Assembly (NCBI GenBank): GCA_039720395.1 | Contig: CM077826.1 | Coordinates: 30,686,810 to 30,750,809 of the forward strand | Direction of reading: 5' to 3' | Origin: Liquidambar formosana | Taxonomy: Eukaryota > Streptophyta > Magnoliopsida > Saxifragales > Altingiaceae | DNA length: 64,000 nt | In this document: positions 12,868 to 25,238 of the stretch, piece after piece | Position numbering within the stretch: position 1 is the first letter of the stretch | Layout: every line of letters begins with the position of its first letter | Program-made: the position numbers and the translations under genes | Notes under the pieces: generated by a model | The model's input: only the letters and a program-made list of their open reading frames with translations | Database searches by the model: none | Told to the model about the DNA's origin: nothing

Positions 12868-13021
12868 AGCAAACAAATCCACCCTATCCACTAGCAAATA
12901 TGTGATGGATAAATGAGCAAGCAAACAAATCCATCCTATCCACTAACAAATATGTGATGGATAAATGAGCAAGCATGGGTCCATCCTACTCCACTAGCAT
13001 ATATGTGATAGACAAATGGGT
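12868..13021. repeat. Three ~52-bp tandem repeats in the F1 LTR
   Basis: Units of the type AAATCCATCCTATCCACTA...TGTGATGGATAAATGAGC repeat about three times. The same block occurs at 29505-29652 (5' LTR) and, inverted and altered, at 40385-40550 in the LTR of D. It lies downstream of the TATA box, in the transcribed part of the LTR. Confidence 0.8.
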
Positions 13022-13136
13022 AGAAAGAAAGAAAGAAGAAAGAAAAAGAAAACCTAGGATACTTAGTATCCTAGGGCGGACTTAAACATTAAATGAGCGC
13101 CTACGTACCTTACATACAAAGATGTAAGGATCAAAG

Positions 13137-14797
13137 TGTTGGGAATCGAACAAGAGGGAAAAATACAAAGTGCGGAATATAAAAATTTTTCCTACGATTC
13201 CACAGCCCATGAATCTAACTATGCATAACACAAAATCAAACCCTAACTACAAAGAGGGTTAGAACACTTACAGAATTTTTGTCTTCTTCTTTTTGCTCCA
13301 AGCTTTGATTCCGGACAGCGGTGAATGAGCAGCCCAAGTGTGCTGCCTCCAACGGTATCCACACCTAGCTAGAGCTTCAAGTCCTTTCTTTCTTCTTCCT
13401 TGTTGTTGCTAGAGGTGGAGAAGAGAGAGAGAGAGAAGAGAGCCTCCAAGGGGCTGGACGGCTAGGGTTTATTGTGCAAGCCTCTTATGCCATGTCACAC
13501 ATAAGTGTGACTTATATAGGCAGCCCACTAAAGGGGGCTGGCCATGGGGAAGAAACCCTAATAGGGTTATGTGTAATTACACTTAATTGCACATTAACCC
13601 CTATTATTTGTATCAAATACAAATAGGCCTATAAAGAACTATTCTTTATTCACTAAAACCCTTTCTCTCATAGACTTTAAAGCCCTTCTTGCATGATCAG
13701 TGTGTGACCCATTGGGTTCACATCATTAAGTAGTAGGAATAGCACGAGGTGTGCACAATGGAACTCTTTCCATTTAGGGTCTAATTGGAACTCCTTCCAA
13801 TTCCCTAATTGATTATAACTTACTTATATCAATTAGGGCTTCTACTAACCATGAGTAACACCTAGCATATGGCTCATGGTGTGGTCCTTAATGAGGTGAA
13901 TAGTCATTTACAAAGAACCCTTCTGTTATAGTTTATAGGTTACAATTGCATCCTTCCTTCAACACAATGTCTCCAATTGAACTAATAGGACATGGAAGTC
14001 TGTCAAGTCCCTAGTTCAATTACTTTATACTCATTCATAGATATCAACTCATTGATGAACTCATGGAAACTCTTTTCCACATTCATCTTACCATGGCCAT
14101 GGATTTAATGAGTTATATTATGAATGCTATATGAGACATTCTCTCTCTTTTTCCTGAGAGTGATGGATCCCTTGTTGATCACTCACATGCCTTCATACAC
14201 ATAGCAGTAGGGCCAATGAACACCTTTGCAGACCCCTGAATAGGATCTGCACTTAGTGTTATCAAACTTCTAAAGCTACATGCATAAGACAACTATGGTG
14301 TCTCAGGTCTAAGGATTACTTGTACCACTATAACAATGAGAAACTGATTGACAGGCAGGATAAAACTCCATTCAGTTTATCTCATATCTTTGGTCACATT
14401 CAGTGTACCTATTCTCGTAATAGGCACCCACTTGTTGGTTGTAGTGTCTCCACACAAATAGCTTGAGACTAGCTATCCTCCTATAGAGTCAACCTAACAA
14501 GTGCTAGTCCTATGGTTCATTACTGTCCATCATAGTGAACCTTCAACTAGGAATGCTTTAGGAGTTTAGTACAGAGATATATCTATAGTCTCAAAATTAC
14601 AACTCTTTGTAATTCCATATTCTCAACTCTAACTCCATGGACATATTATGTAAATATAAATGATGCATATAAACATAATAGAATAAGCCCTTTTATTAAA
14701 TCAATAATAAATGTGACATACATAAATGAAATCAAATGATTGTTCCTAATCCCTAAACAATCATCTCCATGATTGGCTCTAGGGCATAATCCTAACA
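13137..14797 (-). mobile_element. Solo copia LTR in the F1 3' LTR
   Basis: 1661 bases from TGTTGGGAATCG to CATAATCCTAACA (minus orientation of the 5032/5749 family), flanked by CAAAG at 13132-13136 and 14798-14802. The 5' LTR of F1 shows the uninterrupted site GATCAAAGTCCACG at 29767-29780, so insertion came after F1 transposed. ORFs inside are LTR sequence. Confidence 0.96.
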
Positions 14798-16431
14798 CAA
14801 AGTCCACGTAGTTTGATTGAGAAGGGGTTACTCCCTTTACAATGAACTATAAACCCTAAGTTTCCATTAAAAGAAAAGAAGAGTTTTAAAAAGAAGAAGA
14901 GTTTCCAAAAAAGGAATTTGAGAAAAGATAGAATTGGAAAAGAGATAGAACTCTTATCCAAAAAGAAGTTTGAGAAAAGTAGAATTCTAAAGAGACAGAA
15001 CTCTAATTAAAACAGAATTTTAAGAGAGTTGGAAACATAGGACTTCTAATTCAAAGTAAAGACAATAACCCTAGGAGGGAGAAGAGAACAATCCAAAACA
15101 AACTTACCATGAACCACTTACCATATGCAAATTATCCCAAAACATCGAGAAAACATCAATTAATCACCCTATGTATTTTATAGGGCAATTATTAAGCTCA
15201 ATTGAACCATATTCATGCTCAAATCATCATTAGAAGACCTAATTCAAATCTGGACAGAATGCTAAATATGCATATAATGACCTAATACTCATGCAAATAA
15301 CAAAAATAAAAAGGAAAACAAAATCCTAGTATGCTCCTATATGCTCTAAACACCCTAATATGCACAAAACCATCAAAAAACATGCTAAATAGGCATTACC
15401 ATGATGAAAATATCATATGACAATCCTAAACATGAAAAGAAAATCTAACATGATGCCTTAGGTAAGTACTTTATGTAAGAATGTGAAATAATCATCCTTA
15501 CGGCGAGCTTTCTTAAGTAAAACTATCCGGAGATAATTTTACGTAGAAACCACTCCGTATGAATGATTTCTTCACATATCCTATGTAAAATATATACCTA
15601 AGAATGCAAAGAAACTCACAGTGCACTTAAACACACTCCATAAAGCACCCATGCACAACCTCACCCTCTAAGGACGATAATTATCCTCGAAAAGGATAAT
15701 CATCTATACACCTATGAAGATAAGGCTTACACAGCAAGTGTCCTATACAAAAGATGCTTAAAATCATGCATATAATTGAACCGTGAAGAGAAAACGGCCT
15801 AAACACATCAATTGATTTTTCATGCAAAACGTACCTCTATCCTTGAGAGAGAAACTATCCTACCAGCAAACAATTCGCAATCCTAATCCACGAACATGCA
15901 TTCTCATCATATTTGAATCATATACACTCTAAAATATAGAGTATATATGATTCCTAATTCAATTCTAAGCCATAGCTATGCAGAGAATGGAGTAGAAGAA
16001 GAAGGAATCATAAAAGGATGCAAAGGAGACTTACAACAAGGCAAAGGTCTTCGCTGCGTTCTTCCTTCTCTTTGGCTTAGTTCCCTTCTAGTTCTCCTTT
16101 GAAATTGCAGTAGAGAGCCTTCTCCAAGTGATATGGGTGTGTGCAAACTCGTGGTCCCTCTTTCTCTCAGGAATATGAAGTGTCAAATAAGCAAAAAGTC
16201 CCTTATGCTGATGAATGAGCCTCTATTTATAACCAACCAACCATATGAACCAATGGTTGAGATTAATTCACCATAAAACCAATCTAGGGCTGTAATTAAA
16301 TCCCATGAATGTTAAACAACTCAAAACCACTTCCCAATAGGCTTAGAAGTCCTTTAGAAGGCTGAAATTCGGAGTGGTAGAGTCCCATTTCGTCAAAACT
16401 TCAAAAAGAGATAAATCAGGACGGAGCTTTA

Positions 16432-16507
16432 GGGTGACCGGTTGGCCCCAACCGGTCCAACCGGTTGGTGAACCAGTCCAACCGGTTGAGCCCAACCGGT
16501 CACCCGA
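16432..16507. promoter_or_regulatory. Hypervariable palindromic cassette, F1 3' LTR (ACCGGTTGG type)
   Basis: A GGTGACC...GGTCACCCGAG frame encloses at least five copies of ACCGGTT or its complement, spaced by a few bases. It lies about 200 bases upstream (in LTR sense) of the minus-strand TATA box. The matching block in the 5' LTR is at 31469-31545. Function is not known; position and repetition suggest protein-binding sites. Confidence 0.6.
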
Positions 16508-17141
16508 GAAGAATCCAAAAATTTTGGAATTCTAGCTCGGTTTGGACTCCAAACTTCAAACGGACACAAATTCTTCATTTTAACTCCGATTTGAGTGATT
16601 CAAAAGCTAAAATTTCAAGGATTCAATGTAGAATAAAACTAGAATATTCTTGAACCAAAAATCCCTGACCATGGTCAGGTGGCTGGGTTTTCATGAGGCG
16701 ATTACCTGAAAAAAGGTCAATTAACCATAGGGTAATGTGGTGAACCAATCCCAAACCTATCAATAAATTAAATTGGCACTTCAATTAGACTCATTTCATC
16801 ATTCTAAGGTCAATGGAACACTCCAGAGCAAATTTGGAAGTCAATTGGAAAATATACGAAGTAAAAGGCGAAATTGCCCTCCAAGTCGCAAAAGTTCTAA
16901 TTGGCTATCCAAACCTATCTAGAATTGAACTAAATTTGACACACATATCCAAAATGATCCTAGAAACTAAATGCAAGTGATGGGACTCAACAAAGAGACA
17001 AAAATATGCATGCAATGATGACCTATTCTCCTAAGGCTTAAAAGGGCAAAAGTATCTTTTAAGGCTTAGGGACTCCTAGATGCTTCTAAACCTAACCAAA
17101 TGCTATCATTATCTTATGGGGGTGAAAATGGGGTGTCTATA

Positions 17142-17158
17142 GATGCCCCTCATTGGTG
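17142..17158 (-). other. Polypurine tract of F1
   Basis: On the minus strand CACCAATGAGGGGCATC directly precedes the 3' LTR. Element E has the same tract with one change at 46374-46390. Confidence 0.75.
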
Positions 17159-17269
17159 GAGTTTGCTTCACAAATGACACTAATGTTAGATAAGACAGCC
17201 CATTTTCACAGGAAAAGGGGAAAGAACCAAAGATTGAACTTCACTAGCAACTACTGGGGAAATTCATAA

Positions 17270-17625
17270 CCACTATAATGTATGCTCACCTGACGGGTGA
17301 GAACACAAAATAGGGGGCGTGTGTGACTACAAGGGTCATTTAAACACACTATACTTTCATACGCTCACCTCACTGGATGAGAGACCTCGTATGCTTCCAT
17401 AATGTACGCTCACCTCACTGGATGAGAGACCTCGCACAAAATAGGGGGCGTGTGTGACCACAAAGGTCATTTAAACACACTATACTTTCATACGCTCATC
17501 ACACTGGATGAGAAACCTCGTATGCTTCCATAATGTACGCTCACCTCACTGGATGAGAGACCTCGCACAAAATAGGGGGTGTGTGTGACCACAAAGGTCA
17601 TTTAAACACACTATACTCATCAAAC
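17270..17625. repeat. ~130-bp tandem repeats next to the F1 3' LTR
   Basis: About 2.6 units with a period of 130-131 bases (CACAAAATAGGGGG starts at 17305, 17435 and 17566). Each contains GCTCACCTCACTGGATGAG and TGTGTGACCACAAAGGTCA. Tandem repeats in the hypervariable region between pol and 3' LTR are known for Tat-lineage elements. Confidence 0.85.
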
Positions 17626-18300
17626 CAAATCATGAAGCTTCAATTTAACAACTTTGTTAAATTTAAGCAAAGGCCACCATTTCACTGTGCTATAATTTCC
17701 TTAAGAAATTAAATAGCAATCCAAAACAAATCATATATGTGACTCACAGAGTCATTTAAACATACTTCCCAAAACCAATTCCAATCAAGCATTCATAAGC
17801 TTTATTTTAACAACTTTGTTAAAATTAAGCAAATCAAATATCCCAATTGTGCTACAATTTCCTCAAGAAATTAATAGCAATGCAAAACAATTCATGTATG
17901 TGACTCAAAGAGTCATTTAAACATACTATCATAATCAATTCCATTCAATCAATGATAAGCTTTATTTTAACAATCTTTGTCAAAATCAATCAAAGCAAAT
18001 ATTCCAATTATACTATAATCTCCTCAAGAAATTAATTGCAATGTCAATTCATCATAAAGAATCAAGAAATAACAATTTCATGATCCTTACAAAGCATCCC
18101 AAGCATTCAATCAACTCATCATCCAATCAACAAAGCTTTATTTTAACCCGAGGATTAAAAATAAGCAAGAACACTCAATCAATTCCAACGTGCTATAATT
18201 TCCTCAAGAAATAAATAGCAATAGCAACTCAATCACAAAAAATCAAGGAATATAAAATTCCATGGTTCCAAACAAATATCATAAGCATCATCTTTCCATC
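17626..18300. repeat. Degenerate ~160-175-bp repeats upstream of the F1 PMD gene
   Basis: Four imperfect units beginning near AAGCTTTATTTTAACAA (17635, 17797, 17957 and 18133), each containing GCTATAATTTCCTCAAGAAAT and, in the earlier units, a GTGACTC...GAGTCATTTAAACATAC palindrome. They are non-coding and grade into unique sequence before the PMD promoter. Confidence 0.75.
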
Positions 18301-18530
18301 ATCCAAAGATAAAGCCCTTTACCAAAGCAAATGTCAAAGTGGGCTTGCAAATATCACCATGAGTGCACTAATAATTCAATTAGTGACTAATCACTCATCA
18401 TTTCATGTATTTCAAGTCATTCACATCAAGTTCTAGGCTTTTTAAGATGAATTTCATCAAAAAAGCAAGCAAAAAAGGGCCCGGTTAAGCGAAAATGTGC
18501 AAAAATTGCACAAAACGAATATGGGCATTG

Positions 18531-18571
18531 GGGGACCGGTTGGACCGGTTGGGGCCAACCGGTCACCTGAG
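18531..18571. promoter_or_regulatory. Palindromic cassette of the PMD-1 promoter (ACCGGTTGG type)
   Basis: GGGGACCGGTTGG, GACCGGTTGGGG and CCAACCGGTCACCTGAG follow each other within 41 bases, 38 bases before a TATA box. Both the core and the terminal GGTCACC.GAG match the cassette in the LTRs of the same element, though the flanking DNA is different. Confidence 0.6.
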
Positions 18572-18607
18572 AGTGGACTTTTCTACACTTTTTTGTGGTG
18601 TTTTGGC

Positions 18608-18614
18608 TATAAAG
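18608..18614 (+). promoter_or_regulatory. TATA box of the antisense PMD-1 gene
   Basis: TATAAAG in GGCTATAAAGCC, 250 bases before the inferred start codon. The same arrangement (cassette, TATA, ~250-base 5' leader, ATG) is seen for PMD-2. Confidence 0.6.
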
Positions 18615-18860
18615 CCTTGCACCATCCTTCATTTGTTCATCCTTCTTTGCTTGGTTTTTGAGAGCTTCTCTCTCTAGAAACCCAACATCCAACATTCCCA
18701 ACTTCAAAATACCAAAACTTTGGTATTAAACTTGAATCATTGTGGTGATTTATCACCAACAACACCACTTTCAAGGAATCAAAACAACCTTTGATTCATC
18801 AAATCATCCTTCCCAACTTACTTTTTTCAAATCAAACCCATTTTCTCAAGAACACCCAAC

Positions 18861-21800
18861 ATGAGTTCTTCATCAAATAAATACTCCGATGCCAAGTATC
18901 CACATCACTTTCTCAAGAAAACATACAAAGCACCTCATTATGAAGATCAACCAGATAGCTTGCTCTTGGAACCCAACAATCATCTCTCCTACATCCATTC
19001 CATGAATGAGGTAAGACAATTCCCAACTCCTTCAAGTTCATCCTTATTCTTTCATTTCATTGTTTCTTTTTAAATATTTGCTACTCTTATGAATGAAATG
19101 CATTGAGTTTTTGCTATTTTGACAATTTTTGGGAGTTTTCCATATACAAAGACCTCATTTTCCAACATAGGCATAACTATGCCCACCAAGTGTTTGATAA
19201 AATTCCCAAGAGAATAAAATCTTTCTTTTTGCTTTCAAATAGTCAAGATAATCAAAAGTGAACTCAAGAGCATTCTCTAGAATGCTAACCCATGAATTTT
19301 GAAGTTCTTTTCTTTACAAAAAACCTTGTAGGCATAACTATGCCTACTAAGTGTTTGATAAAATTCCCAAGAGAATAAAATCATTCTTCTTTTTGCTTTC
19401 AAATGCCAAAAGTTCTTGAACAAACTATCAAAGATATCCTTCAAGAGGTTTACCCATGAGTTTAGAAATACTTTTCTTTACAAAAATCTTGTAGGCATAA
19501 CTATGCCTACCAAGTGTTTGATAAAATTCTCAAGAGAATAAAATCATTCTTTTTCTTTTCGAATGCTCCAAGTTCTTAAATAAAACATCAAAGGTATTCT
19601 CTAGGAGGTTTACCCATGAGTTTACCAATACTTTTCTTTACAAAAATCATGTGGGCATAACCATGCCTACCAAATGTTTGATAAAATTCTCAAGAGAATA
19701 AAATCATTCTTTTTCTTTCAAATACCTTAGAAAACCAAAGGGAAACTCAAAGGCTTTTTCTTGGGATGCCAACCCATGATTTTTAGAGCACTTTTCTTTA
19801 TAAATACTTTGTAGCCATAACAATGCCTACCCAAATAAAATCATTTTTTGCTTTCAAATACTTTGGGAAATCAAAGGAAAACTTAAGGGCATTCCCTAGA
19901 ATATCAAGCTATGATTTTTTGAAATACTTTCTTTTATAAAACTTTGTAGTCATAACAATGCCTACCAAGTATTTGATAAAATTCTCCTTTTTCTTTCAAG
20001 TGCTTTAACCAACCCAAAGAAAACTCATGGGTATTCTCTTGAATGTTAACCTTTGATTTTTGAAATACTTTCCTTTGCAAAGAACTTTCTTTTCACATGT
20101 GTAAACTTTTTTGAAAAACTTGAAAAACCATGAATTTAAGCATTCTTGATTTATTCATTAAGCATAGCAAATACTCAAAATAACAATTTCCATGATTTCC
20201 TTTATTCTTTGTAGCCAAACTTTGAGGACAGGACAAGCCATGCCCTTGGGGGAGTTATTGAGTGGTGGCGCAAAATGGCCACACGGCAACCCGAAGCCCA
20301 GAAGATTATAATCAATGCGGGTTTTGGAGACTTCCTGAATGCTTTATGGGTGGAGTAGAGGGACAGACAAGCGCTGCTGGCCCTTACTGAGTTGTGGTGG
20401 GACACCACCAACACTTTTCACTTCAGTTTTGGGGAAATGACTCTTACCCCAACGGATTTCACCGTTATCACCGGACTTTGCCTAGGTGGGCGGAGGTTAT
20501 CTTATTATGAGAATGCCCACGAGGATTCCTATTACCTCTTGGAACAACTCGGGACCGTGGTACCAGTTCAAAGCGGTGGAGTGCGCAGAACTTGGCTAAA
20601 GAATCATTTTGGTGATTAAAGAGAAGAGGATGATGCAGATCCATCTTGTCTTGCCTGAGCTTTCATGCTATACATATTGTCCAGCATATTCTTTGCTAGC
20701 TCTGGCGATGTGGCTCATCTCGGGCACCTTGCTTGTATGGAAAATGTCTGGGAGATTGGGGAATACAACTAGGGCAATGCTGTGCTCGCTGTGCTATACA
20801 GGTCCATGAGTGACAGATCTCGCGGACTGAGCACAAACCTACTGCGGGATGTCCTTTATCTGGGAGGTAAACCAACCTACAAGCTTCCTTTTAAAATATT
20901 TGCAATGAATACACATCATCATTTTCTTTTGAAATTCATTTTCTTTTTGAAAACAGATCTGGTACTACGAGTACTTAGGGTTTGAACGTCCCGCTCTCAT
21001 GGATAATGATCCCTCATGGCCTGTTAGGTCCAATTACCACATTGACAATAGGTGTGATTCAGTGGACAATAAACATGACTATGCCCATGCTAGGGCATTC
21101 CTAGCTTGCTGATAAGGTAATCTCTAAAACTTTTATCTTTTGAATTCCATCTTTTCAATTCTTTTACTTAACACCAACTCATGAATTAGGTGGACTGGGA
21201 TCCATGGGCGCAATGGAAATATGCTCTTGAGGAAAAATGCCACAGGTGTGTTGATATGACTGAGAAGAGGATCTTCCTAGAAGGTCCTATGGGTCGCTAT
21301 TGGTACCTCGGGGAGCGAGTTTGGCGCCAAGTGAAAGGCACCATTAGTGCAGCTGTAGTTCCTATGGCACCACCTGAGAGCATGAGACATGCCAACTCCT
21401 TACAAGGGCGCGAATTGATCAAAGCTATAAGAGGCAAGGAGGCGAGTGACTTCATAGTTCCAAATGGGAACTACGAGAGTTTCTGTAGGAGGTATCTGAT
21501 GCCTCCTAGGGTCGTAGGAGTTCCACTTGTAGGGGTAAGTACATATTCAACCCTGTACATGCTTTACAAGTATTTCCTAACTGACCATGTGCAACTCTTT
21601 TCAGGGACGGCGAGCTCGTGGTCACCATTCCACAGTGGGCTCAACCTCGGGTGTGTCAAGGGTGCATATGGATAGTGATGATGAGGGCATGGATAGGGAC
21701 GCACTGCCCCCTTTACCACGGCTAAGTGGTCCATTGATCTATGCTAAGGAGGCAATATTGTGCCCACGACCATAGCACCTCCCGTGATGGACGAGGTTCC

Positions 21801-22225
21801 TCAAATAGATCCTAGATGTGAGACTGTAAGTTTCAAGGTTGACTTGATTCTCTTAATCCCCAACTATTCATTAGGCACTTCTTACCCAATTTCTCTTTAC
21901 AGACACTCGCTGGGTATTCATAAGAATGGATCAATCTCAATGCCAGTTTGAGGAGGGACATGATGAGGATGAGCCTAAGCCTATCAAGGCAAGAGGCGTA
22001 TAGAGCAGGCGAAACACTCGCACCCAGTAAGAATAGCTCAAATCAAAACTTTTGAAATTTCCTAGTTTTTTTTTCTTAAAAAGTAGTACTCAAATCATTT
22101 ATTTTTTTGAAAACTTGTAAATTGATTCCTTCCCTCAGTACAACCCAGCTGCAGCTCCACCACCTCCTCTATCAATAGAAGAAGCGGGGCCAAGCAAGAG
22201 GAGGAAACCACCAAGGAAGCGTTGA
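18861..22225 (+). pseudogene. PMD-1: decayed multi-exon plant-mobile-domain gene, antisense in F1
   Basis: Inferred exons: 18861-19010 (MSSSSNKY...), 20215-20866, 20957-21116, 21190-21534, 21605-21825, 21903-22026 and 22139-22225, each bounded by GT and AG and matching PMD-2 exon for exon. The PMD signature is clear in exon 2 (IEWWRKMA, LWWDTTNTFHFSFGEMTLT, FTVITGL, VRRTWLKNHF) and exon 4 (FLEGPMGRYWYLGERVWRQV, MRHANSLQG, CRRYLMPPRVVGVP). The C-terminus ends in a basic KRRKPPRKR, a likely nuclear signal. Exon 2 has three stops (20356, 20617 and about 20656) and a one-base insertion before its end; exons 3 and 6 also have stops. PMD proteins of hosts such as MAIL1 and MAIN act in transposon silencing; a role for this copy is unknown and it looks dead. 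Confidence 0.85.
19150..20050. repeat. ~160-bp imperfect repeats inside PMD-1 intron 1
   Basis: The phrase CAAGTGTTTGATAAAATTC recurs near 19190, 19351, 19514 and 19674, with a decayed copy near 19969. Each is preceded by CATAACTATGCC and followed by AGAATAAAATCATTCTTTTT. The shorter intron 1 of PMD-2 holds two related units (AAGTGTTCGATAAAATGCCC, near 49075 and 49235), so the repeat is ancestral to both genes and expanded in PMD-1. Confidence 0.8.
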
Positions 22226-23814
22226 AGACACTTATTTTAAGTTTAAGAAACTCAATTTAAGCATCTAGAAACTCTTAACTTGTGAAATCCTTGTATTAAG
22301 CCTATATGGGCACTTATGTTATCTTTCAAGTTCTTTCTTTCAAGACCAAGTTCATGCATTCCCCACCTTTGAATTATGATATCTATCTCTTGTTGTTTGA
22401 ATTTCACGATCTTTGGTGCAAGCTAGCTCCAATTTGAGGCCAAGATCAAACTTTCACAACAAGTGGGAATCAAAAGGGGCCAAAACGAGAAAGTGGGCCT
22501 TAACTATTTCTCAAGTGCTTTTATGGCTAAGTCAAAGAGTAATTCTAGTAAGAAAATATGAAACCATAAGTGAAGCATTACTATCCTTTTTGAGACAATC
22601 CTATGCAAATCTAATGCAATCATAAAGCCATTTTTTTTCAAAACATTTTTTCTTTAAGAACACCCTTTTTTATTTTTTATTTTTTTTTATTTTTTTAAAT
22701 CAATAATGGGGACATGCCTTCTCAGAAAATGATGTATTTTAAGAAGTCTTAATCAAATTGTGGTTTTTTTCTCAAAGTGTGAAGATAGAATGAATTCCTT
22801 TATCTTCTTTTTTTTTTTTTTTTTTTCTTTTTCCTTTCTTTTCAATAACCCTAACTTTTGCCTAGGTTGCCTTTTCAGGTTTTCAACCTAGCAGGTTACC
22901 CTAACTTTTGCCTAGGCCGCCCTTTCAGGTTTTTGTCCTAGCGGGTTTCACTTTTATTTTCATTTTCTTTTCCTTTTTCTTGAATTTTGCAACTACTACA
23001 ATGACGAAGTCTCATGCCCCTTCTATTCATGTGAATAAATCTACCCCCAAGTTCACAGAGTGTCATGCCTGTTCTTCTTCATCAAATTCAACTTATTCTT
23101 CAACCAATTAAGACAAACAAATCATTCCATGAGTATGGAGTCTCATGCCCGTTTCACCTCAGAACTTGCGAACTACCTCAATCATAGCGAATTCAACCCC
23201 ATGAATCTCACGGCCCATTTCTTCACTAGACCAATCAAATGATTCCATAATGACTACTGTTGCCCCTTTTCCATCATTAAATCTATGATAAGAGCCTAAG
23301 TTAAGAATGGAACCCGACACAATGGACCACAGGAATAAACCATGCCTAACAATAATTCTCAAAGACGCGGTCAATGACCACTGAAGACACAAGGTAAAGG
23401 GGAAAAAGAGAGGAAACAAGAACAAACAAAGGAGAATAGGGAGAACAAAACAAAACAAGAACAAATTGGGAAGATAAAGAGGAAGAATAATCATATTAAC
23501 TTTCTTAGTGGCATGTAGTATTTTAAGCTCATTAGTTCAATGAACAAAACTGATTCTTCTTAACTTAGTCACAAAGAATTGCTTTCAATGATTAGTTATG
23601 TGCAAAACTTCTTTCTTTTTCTCTTTCTTTTTTTTTTTCTTTTTTTTTCAATGAATTGGACAGCACCCAAAGTGACTTTATGGGTTGCCTATGTATCTCC
23701 ACTTTAATCTCATGAGAACACAAAATCAATGCAAACAAACAATCTTTTTCTTTTAGTGGAGAATAAGATCTTCGTAGTTCATCACATTTGTCATTCATTT
23801 TTTTCAACGCCCTA
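22226..23814. other. Non-coding spacer between PMD-1 and the integrase scrap
   Basis: Low-complexity T-rich sequence (poly-T at 22809-22826 and 23629-23648). It holds two copies of the phrase TTTTGCCTAGG...TTTTCAACCTAGC (about 22856-22945). The same phrase follows the pol end of E at 53492-53535. No open frame here is conserved in E. This is where E has its DUF7745-like gene, which F1 lacks. Confidence 0.6.
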
Positions 23815-23915
23815 ACTTTTGCCTAGGTCGCCTTTTGAGGTTTTCAACCTAGCGGGCTTAAGCTTTACACATAACCACATAGGGACAACCCCAACTTGGC
23901 TTGAACTCTTCTTTG
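23815..23915 (-). pseudogene. pol: Scrap of integrase C-terminus in F1
   Basis: Read on the minus strand, 23870-23910 gives the integrase tail FKPSWGCPYVV. This corresponds to KFKPSWGGPYVIKE of E at about 53640-53680, and it is followed by the same post-pol CTAGG phrase. It shows that F1 descends from an element with a full pol that was deleted. Confidence 0.65.
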
Positions 23916-24530
23916 CATTCCTCGAACAGATGATGTAGTTGAACTCTTCTTTGCATTTTTCGAACGGATGATGTAGTCTTCTTGATCAGGAGGTCTTCTT
24001 TTGATTGTACTTGATCTTCTTTGGTGCTCTTGTATGTTTAATCCATCCACTCTCTTTCTTCTTCAATTTTTTTTTTCAATTCTTTTTTCTTTATATAGAG
24101 AGAGAGGTAAATCATCTTTAGAAATTTTGCAATCAAGTTTTTCTTTCATTCTTCAAAATTCATCTTTGCAAGACTTCAGAACTTCTTTCAATGGCTCCAT
24201 GTGATAGAGTAGGAGAGTGATCCCCATGTTTATCATTTAAACTTTTCATTGTTTCTAAGTTAATCAGTTATAGTCCATTCATTACTCATTGTGCATGCCC
24301 CTTGCTCATTGAGCGTAGGAGGAGCTTATTGAGAAATATTTTCATGCCACTTTGATTGTCAATTGATTGATAAGAAGGATGAGATAGAAAAAGCAAACTT
24401 TATTGAATGAAGAACTGAATGGAAAGCCAAACTAACAATGATAAGAGATAACAGACTCAAAGAACCCATTAACACATGCAACTCAAAAGACAAAAGAAAA
24501 CTAGAAAGCAAAAAGGACAAATCCCAAATC
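23916..24530. other. Non-coding remnant between integrase scrap and gag in F1
   Basis: Contains two ~36-bp copies of GAACTCTTCTTTGCATT..TCGAAC.GATGATGTAG (23907-23980), then T-rich and A-rich sequence without homology I recognise. It marks the pol deletion zone. It ends in AATAC, the target of the next solo LTR. Confidence 0.55.
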
Positions 24531-25127
24531 AATACTGTAATGCCCGCATCATTTAATTAGGATAATCTCACTTTTAATGCATGATTTACATGTATATTAG
24601 TTGTTTTGTCGGGTATTGTGGTGCATAGGCATCACATGGGTACGATGTTAACATGTTTGTGATTTCACAATTTTAGATTGCTGAAATTTGGCTAAGTGTT
24701 GGAAAAAATGGATTTTCGAAAAACTTCGTTTTTAAAGATAATTTTTGGCGGTAATGGAAGTTTATAATATTATAAGATATATGTGATTTTATGGGATTTT
24801 ATTATCACGTTTCGATCGGTTTCCTCGTACGTTTGTTTTTGAAAAATCTGTCGGGAGTCGGATTTTGTACTAAAACTTGAAAATGAGATTTTGATTTACT
24901 TGGAATTTGATTTTTTTGATATTTTATTTGGATTCAAATGGGGGGTTATTTGCTTATTTTCATTAAATAACTTAAAGTAAAAGGAAGAATAAAAGAATGG
25001 AGAAGATTACTTTAAGTTATTTAATGAAAATAAGCATTACTTAAATGTTTTTAATGTAAATAAGGTAGTGGTAAGTACTGTGGGAGTTTATACACATTTG
25101 CCTGAGTTACTGGGCATTTTCAGCAAG

Positions 25128-25238
25128 TGACGATCGATCCTAACCTTGGGACGATCGATCGTCAGTGCCCCGGAAATGCAATTTTGCCTCTGTTTTTCAC
25201 GATCGATCGTACCCTCAACCTACGATCGATCGTGCATC
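25128..25238. promoter_or_regulatory. ACGATCGATCGT palindrome cassette in the solo LTR at 24536
   Basis: Four CGATCGATC-type palindromes in two pairs, ending 55 bases upstream of the TATA box. The related LTR at 60381 has a different palindrome family at the same place. Confidence 0.6.

Larger units (their letters stand above)
12361..17141 (-). mobile_element. 3' LTR of F1 (interrupted by a solo copia LTR)
   Basis: Runs from TGTGAACCAC to GGGTGTCTATA (terminal CA mutated). Without the copia LTR and one duplicated CAAAG it is about 3.1 kb, against 3183 bases for the 5' LTR. The two copies are very similar by eye, including the CATGGTCAGG segment, the cassette and the TATA box (minus strand, 16224-16231). 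The R/U5 side holds three ~52-bp tandem units (12868-13021). Confidence 0.9.

Noticed and set aside
13137..14797. Cassette in the copia LTR
   Set aside because: The copia LTR has a TATA region (CTATATAAG) and one short GGC/GCC inverted repeat, but no multi-copy palindrome block, so it does not share the signal.
17270..17625. CRISPR-like repeat-spacer array
   Set aside because: Units are long (~130 bases), adjacent and in plant retrotransposon DNA; no unique spacers.
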